A DNA stretch of 64,000 bases from Caulifigura coniformis (lineage in GTDB: Bacteria; Planctomycetota; Planctomycetia; Planctomycetales; Planctomycetaceae): the NCBI RefSeq assembly GCF_007745175.1, contig NZ_CP036271.1, forward strand, positions 806,001 through 870,000. The letters run 5' to 3'. The notes under the pieces were generated by a model. The model did no database searches. It was not told the DNA's origin and saw nothing but the letters and a program-made list of their open reading frames with translations. The stretch's first letter is position 1, and each line of letters starts with the position of its first letter. Shown here piece after piece: positions 62,100 through 64,000 of the stretch. A program made the translations under genes and the position numbers.

Positions 62100-64000
62100 T
62101 CAGAATCGCAGGGAGCGGGTTACTTTGTCTCCCGTTTCTCTTACTCTGCCAACAACTTGCGCCGTGCGGACGCCGCTGGGCATTGCTTCGTCGACCCAGC
62201 GGTAATACACGTCGCTCAGCCCCGGGCCACGTCCCTTTCTCAACTCGATTTTCTCCGGCATCACCGGCTGGCCGTCGACCGTCAGCGCCTCGAAATCGAC
62301 CAGCGGAGTCTTCGGCTGCCCCTGGGTCGTGTTCACCCAGGCGCAGCGGATCCGCAATGCGATTCCATGTTCCGGACGTCCGACTTCGTCCACGTCCTCC
62401 GGGCGGATGGCAACCAGCGAGATCAGCGGCCGGGAGATCTCCGGGTTTTCCCACCACCGCCAGTCTGCCTCGCGCGCTTTGACGAACTCGACAGCCGCGT
62501 CGCTGCCCCCATGCATCCGCAGGGCTCCGTTGGTGACTGCGTCCTTACGGACCGCGACGACCCACTGGTTCTTCATCGACTCCAGCCAGCCCTCCCACGT
62601 CGGTTCCCGTGCCAGGAACAGCGTCCGGAATCCGGTCGTCATGTCGCTGAACCACCACGGCTCCGTTCCATGCGCATCCTGCAGTCCGACGAATGGCAAC
62701 TGGCCGCGATAGCGCTTGAGAAAGGGCTCGCTGTTGGTGAAGTCGGGATTGCCGAAGTGGAACGTGCTGATCGCTGCGAAGCCCCCACGTTCAATGGAGT
62801 CGTCCAGCAACAGTCGGACGAGTTCTTCATTCTCGCCGAATTGCCAGAGGACTCTTCCGCCGGCCTCTTCCAGTGGTTTCAGTCGCTTCTCTCGATACTC
62901 GTCCCACGTCACCACGCCGGCGTTCGCGAGCGAGGGACCAATGTCAGCGCCGGCCGGCGCAATGATGTCGCTGGTGTGGCTGTAGGTTCCCATACCCGGG
63001 AAGTCGACCCACGTGCCGTATTCCTCGTTGGCGACGAAGAAGGTCACCGGAACTTTCTCGCGGTTGGCGGTTTCCTGGGCCTTCTTCAGCCAGGGCGCCT
63101 TTGCGTTCTTGGCGCCCCACAGATGAATCTTCAGCGACCTTGCCAGTTCGACCGCTTCCGTTGGGCTCCCCTGTCCGTGTGCCTCGATCTGGATCGTGAA
63201 GACTTTGAGGTCGGCAGGAAGAGCCTCTGTCTGGGGAACCGGGCGGGACCTGGGAAGCGGCTCGAATTTCTGGAAGGCTCTCAGCGAGTCGAGCGCGTAG
63301 TAGGTCGCCACGGCGTTCGAAAACCAGCCCGGCCGGTCCGAGAATCCGCCATCATCGTTTTGACGAAGCCGAATCATCCGCGCCACGGTTCCAATCTCGC
63401 TGACATCCTCTTTCAGCAGTTCGAGGCAGCGAATCGCGGCCCACGTGTAAGCCAGGTCACGCTGTTGGGCGAACTTCGCATCGGGCTGATGCAGCCCGAA
63501 ACCGCATGAGAGCACCCACGCCACCGCAGCCGTTCGGTTCTCGCCCAGCCTCCCGAGAATATCCAGTGCCTGCAGCCCCCAGAACGTGTTGAGGATGTTG
63601 CCGTCGCTGCCGTCGCTGGCCGGTGTATTGCCGAAGCTGCCGTTCGGGCGGCGGCGACTGTCGAGATACTCGATGAATTCCGGGTCGATTTCATCCATCG
63701 GCAGGCCCAGCAGCTTGCGGCAGGTGAATGCCGTCAACTGGTGGCGGAAGACCGGGTATCCATGCTTTTCATACTGCTTCAGGTAACCGACCGGCTTCTT
63801 CCAGGAAGCGACGCGCTCTCGGAACTCCGAAACGTCCTCACTCAGCCACAGCAGAGACTGAATCTGCATCTGGTCGAACTCGCGATGCTCCTGCTCGAGT
63901 TTCTTCCACGAGGCCGGGTGATTCCGGCGAACAAAGTCCGCATGCTTCTTCGGTTCCGGCGGCGCCACACCCAGAATCTGGTAGCACCCGAGGGCCGCAT
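62100..64000 (-). CDS. Prenyltransferase/squalene-oxidase-repeat protein (partial)
   Basis: The gene runs off the right end of the window; at least 633 residues are seen. The N-terminal part visible here (up to about residue 260) has alpha/alpha-toroid repeats typical of squalene-cyclase/prenyltransferase folds: CRKLLGLPMDEIDPEFIEYL, RRPNGSFGNTPASDGSDGNILNTFWGLQAL, and RQNDDGGFSDRPGWFSNAVATYYALDSL. The remaining part (about residues 275-633) has a mixed alpha/beta composition with a late His (FHFGNPDFTN) and a long C-terminal beta-rich region. No DxDD or DCTAE motif was seen, so cyclase chemistry is not supported. Codons upstream of 63968 remain open and protein-like to the window edge. Confidence 0.75.
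   Translation of the reverse strand, partial: AALGCYQILGVAPPEPKKHADFVRRNHPASWKKLEQEHREFDQMQIQSLLWLSEDVSEFRERVASWKKPVGYLKQYEKHGYPVFRHQLTAFTCRKLLGLPMDEIDPEFIEYLDSRRRPNGSFGNTPASDGSDGNILNTFWGLQALDILGRLGENRTAAVAWVLSCGFGLHQPDAKFAQQRDLAYTWAAIRCLELLKEDVSEIGTVARMIRLRQNDDGGFSDRPGWFSNAVATYYALDSLRAFQKFEPLPRSRPVPQTEALPADLKVFTIQIEAHGQGSPTEAVELARSLKIHLWGAKNAKAPWLKKAQETANREKVPVTFFVANEEYGTWVDFPGMGTYSHTSDIIAPAGADIGPSLANAGVVTWDEYREKRLKPLEEAGGRVLWQFGENEELVRLLLDDSIERGGFAAISTFHFGNPDFTNSEPFLKRYRGQLPFVGLQDAHGTEPWWFSDMTTGFRTLFLAREPTWEGWLESMKNQWVVAVRKDAVTNGALRMHGGSDAAVEFVKAREADWRWWENPEISRPLISLVAIRPEDVDEVGRPEHGIALRIRCAWVNTTQGQPKTPLVDFEALTVDGQPVMPEKIELRKGRGPGLSDVYYRWVDEAMPSGVRTAQVVGRVRETGDKVTRSLRF

Overview
The window comes from a high-GC planctomycete, most likely of the Planctomycetaceae/Planctomycetales. 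The evidence is the set of families almost confined to that phylum: a 1,704-residue PSCyt1/WD40/DUF1549/DUF1553 protein followed by a DUF1501 protein, two DUF1559 proteins (one with a class III prepilin leader), PQQ-type beta-propellers opening with a W-P-Q-W motif, two Ser/Thr kinases fused to membrane or sensor regions, and an 81-residue protein ending in an R-R-R-F-I...LGYH motif. No rRNA, tRNA, CRISPR array, prophage or insertion sequence was recognised. About 50 protein genes are supported, on both strands and mostly in short operons.

Layout. 0.3-7 kb: a minus-strand run of a membrane protein, a membrane-anchored kinase, an FHA/zinc-ribbon protein, a coiled-coil protein and gpsA. This is probably a phospho-signalling group next to lipid synthesis. 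7-13 kb (plus): two small planctomycete proteins, an HlyD-like adaptor, a PlsC acyltransferase, an aldo/keto reductase and proA. 13-17 kb (minus): an esterase overlapping an RNA methyltransferase by 4 nt, then deoC and a 5-formyl-THF cyclo-ligase gene, with a strong terminator abutting the deoC ribosome-binding site. 17-25 kb: a nucleoside-hydrolase homologue with replaced active-site residues, a kinase with an extracellular Cache-like sensor, an alternative GlmU, ferrochelatase and hisH. 25-35 kb: mfd, a secreted esterase, a less codon-biased PIN-nuclease module, a ROK kinase, a BON protein, aguB, fur and an arginyl/leucyl transferase. 36-41 kb: pyrD, a secreted TPR-like protein, and a DUF1559 protein with a small lipoprotein. 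42-54 kb: the giant cytochrome/WD40/DUF1549/DUF1553 protein, its DUF1501 partner, a Gfo/Idh/MocA oxidoreductase, a ceramidase-like hydrolase and a cytochrome P450. 54-64 kb: a structured RNA candidate, ispF, two propellers, a second DUF1559 protein, a GNAT acetyltransferase, an alpha/beta hydrolase, fabF and a prenyltransferase-repeat protein cut by the window end.

The items most worth following up are these: (1) a probable stand-alone structured RNA at 54072-54232 with nested helices, a UUCG hairpin and a strong intrinsic terminator; (2) a two-gene PIN module (30413-31804) whose presumed antitoxin is 313 residues long, ends in an antitoxin-like tail and matches no family I recognise; (3) a dispersed intergenic repeat of about 180 bp in two copies (36056-36240 and 51829-52011) with repeated GTCACA(G/C) units; and (4) a nucleoside-hydrolase homologue lacking several metal and substrate ligands. 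All functions are inferred from reading the sequence; no database search was run.
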